Source of the DNA: Pseudomonadota bacterium
GTDB lineage: Bacteria > Desulfobacterota > Binatia > Binatales > Binataceae
Reading direction: 5' to 3'
Assembly (NCBI GenBank): GCA_021324855.1
Contig: JAJPIG010000020.1
Location: forward strand, 1 to 64,000
DNA: 64,000 nucleotides
Below are positions 63,098-64,000 of this stretch, in pieces (position 1 is the stretch's first letter; each line of letters starts with the position of its first letter). The notes beneath the pieces were generated by a model that was not told the origin of the DNA, did not search any database, and saw only the letters and a program-made list of their open reading frames with translations. Both the position numbers and the translations under genes were made by a program.

Positions 63098-64000
63098 TCA
63101 GGCCTGTTTGAAGATTGGCGCAATCGGCGCCGGGAGGCCGGTCTCAGCGAGGCATCGCTCGCGCAACACCGCGATCGGCGGGCCGAAGTTGAAAAGCGGC
63201 GGCGTGCCGCGTTCGGCCCTGAGCTGTTCGCGCAGATTCCGCGTCGCGGCCTCGTCGATGCGTCCGTCGCGATCGATCACCACGCCGTAGCGCCGAGCGC
63301 CTTCGACGGTCACCAAGCCCCGCTCAACCTCGCGCGTTACGATGGCCGGGTCGCGCGCCAGCGGGTCGCCCCATCCTCCGCCGCCCCATGTCACGTAGTG
63401 CAGCAGGTCGCCCGGATTGACGCGCACGTGATCGCATTTGGAGGGCAGATGCTCGCGCGTGCCGTCGGTGCGAATCAAAAGCTTGCGGCTCCGCGCGCCG
63501 GGCAATCCGCCGTTCACGCCCCACGGATAGGTGAACCATCGATCGTCGTGGATCGAAATTTCGCCCGCCGCGAGAAAGCGATAGACGACATCGATCGCGT
63601 TGCCGCCGCGATGAAGCCCCGGGCCGCCGCTGTCCGGCACGGTTTCGTAACGTTCGATGCGCAGCGGAAAGTACGCCTCGAGAAATTCATTGGGGACGTT
63701 GAAGAACGAAGGCCACAGCGAATGGCCGTCGGGTCCGTCGCCCACAGGGCGGCCCGGGATGCCGCCGAAGCCGATCTGATAAAGCTGGTACCATTCGCCG
63801 CGGTCGTTGTAACCGGAATACATCAGATGCGGCGACGACGAGAAACCGGCCGCGTTCAGAAATTCAGGCTGGCGCTGGCCGAGTAATCCGCCGAGCACAT
63901 CGAACACGCGGCCTAACCCGTGCGTGCGGCATGAGAGCGCCGCCGGATAGCGCGGCTTAAGCAGCGTGCCCTCGGGAATCTTCACCTCGACCAGCGGATA
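63098..64000 (-). CDS. Hydantoinase B/oxoprolinase-family protein, N-terminus beyond the window
   Basis: The frame is open to the right edge; a GTG at 63985 is internal, since KIPEGTLLKPRYPAA and the residues before it belong to the family core. About 300 residues are visible. GGPGLHRGG and TWGGGGWGDPLARDP are signatures of HyuB and of the B subunit of acetophenone carboxylase and related ATP-dependent amidohydrolases. The family splits cyclic amides or carboxylates ketones together with a HyuA partner, which would lie upstream, off the window. The C-terminal 295 residues are complete. Confidence 0.85.
   Translation of the reverse strand, partial: YPLVEVKIPEGTLLKPRYPAALSCRTHGLGRVFDVLGGLLGQRQPEFLNAAGFSSSPHLMYSGYNDRGEWYQLYQIGFGGIPGRPVGDGPDGHSLWPSFFNVPNEFLEAYFPLRIERYETVPDSGGPGLHRGGNAIDVVYRFLAAGEISIHDDRWFTYPWGVNGGLPGARSRKLLIRTDGTREHLPSKCDHVRVNPGDLLHYVTWGGGGWGDPLARDPAIVTREVERGLVTVEGARRYGVVIDRDGRIDEAATRNLREQLRAERGTPPLFNFGPPIAVLRERCLAETGLPAPIAPIFKQA

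Overview
The window is GC-rich, gene-dense bacterial chromosome with no rRNA, tRNA, CRISPR array, intact transposase or phage gene that I could see. The gene mix points to a free-living, metabolically versatile bacterium outside the well-studied phyla. It has a complete-looking coenzyme F420 block (cofG, cofH, cofD, cofE), an imuA-imuB-dnaE2 mutasome, many sensor kinases, DUF4382-like lipoproteins and glycogen enzymes. Candidatus Binatota/Desulfobacterota-like lineages or a deep Proteobacteria relative would fit, but this is inference from gene content only.

Layout. 1-2016: a partial MscS-type mechanosensitive channel. 2138-7666: the imuA-imuB-dnaE2 damage-tolerance cassette. 7851-8633: an exported c-type cytochrome with a clear sigma70 promoter, followed by a 613-base gene-poor stretch rich in palindromes. 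9247-10494: a DEAD-box RNA helicase with a long leader. 10806-17026: a leftward run holding a membrane protein, a polyprenyl diphosphate synthase and cofE/cofD/cofH/cofG. 17165-21587: a rightward 2-oxo acid dehydrogenase operon (E1 alpha, E1 beta, E2) with a zinc alcohol dehydrogenase. 21594-26195: a 1533-residue hybrid histidine kinase with five PAS modules. 26351-33760: a trans-sulfuration enzyme, a ThiO-like oxidase, a receiver-like protein and a full-length Lhr helicase. 34253-37009: aconitase. 37102-44465: a kinase-fold protein, an orphan HlyD protein, two lipoproteins, a VWA-FHA protein and a degenerate receiver.

44635-61120 is the most striking block. It holds two CBS-pair proteins, a universal stress protein fused to CBS domains, an APH/AAA kinase fusion, a GNAT/ADP-forming acyl-CoA synthetase fusion, an acetate kinase, glycogen debranching enzyme and phosphorylase, Hsp20, a PAS histidine kinase, a CheY-like receiver and an NtrC-type sigma54 activator. 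Three good sigma54 (-24/-12) promoter matches lie inside it: two divergent ones between the CBS and stress-protein genes, and one before the receiver gene. The content recalls the actinobacterial DosR dormancy regulon but appears to be wired through sigma54. I read it as an energy-limitation module that joins nucleotide sensing (CBS/USP), chaperone, glycogen use and acetate/acyl-CoA substrate-level phosphorylation.

61229-64000: an exported SAM methyltransferase fold, a CxxC carboxymuconolactone-decarboxylase-like protein, two truncated genes that are the tail ends of arsenate reductase and the arsenite exporter Acr3, and a partial hydantoinase B/oxoprolinase-type gene running off the right edge.
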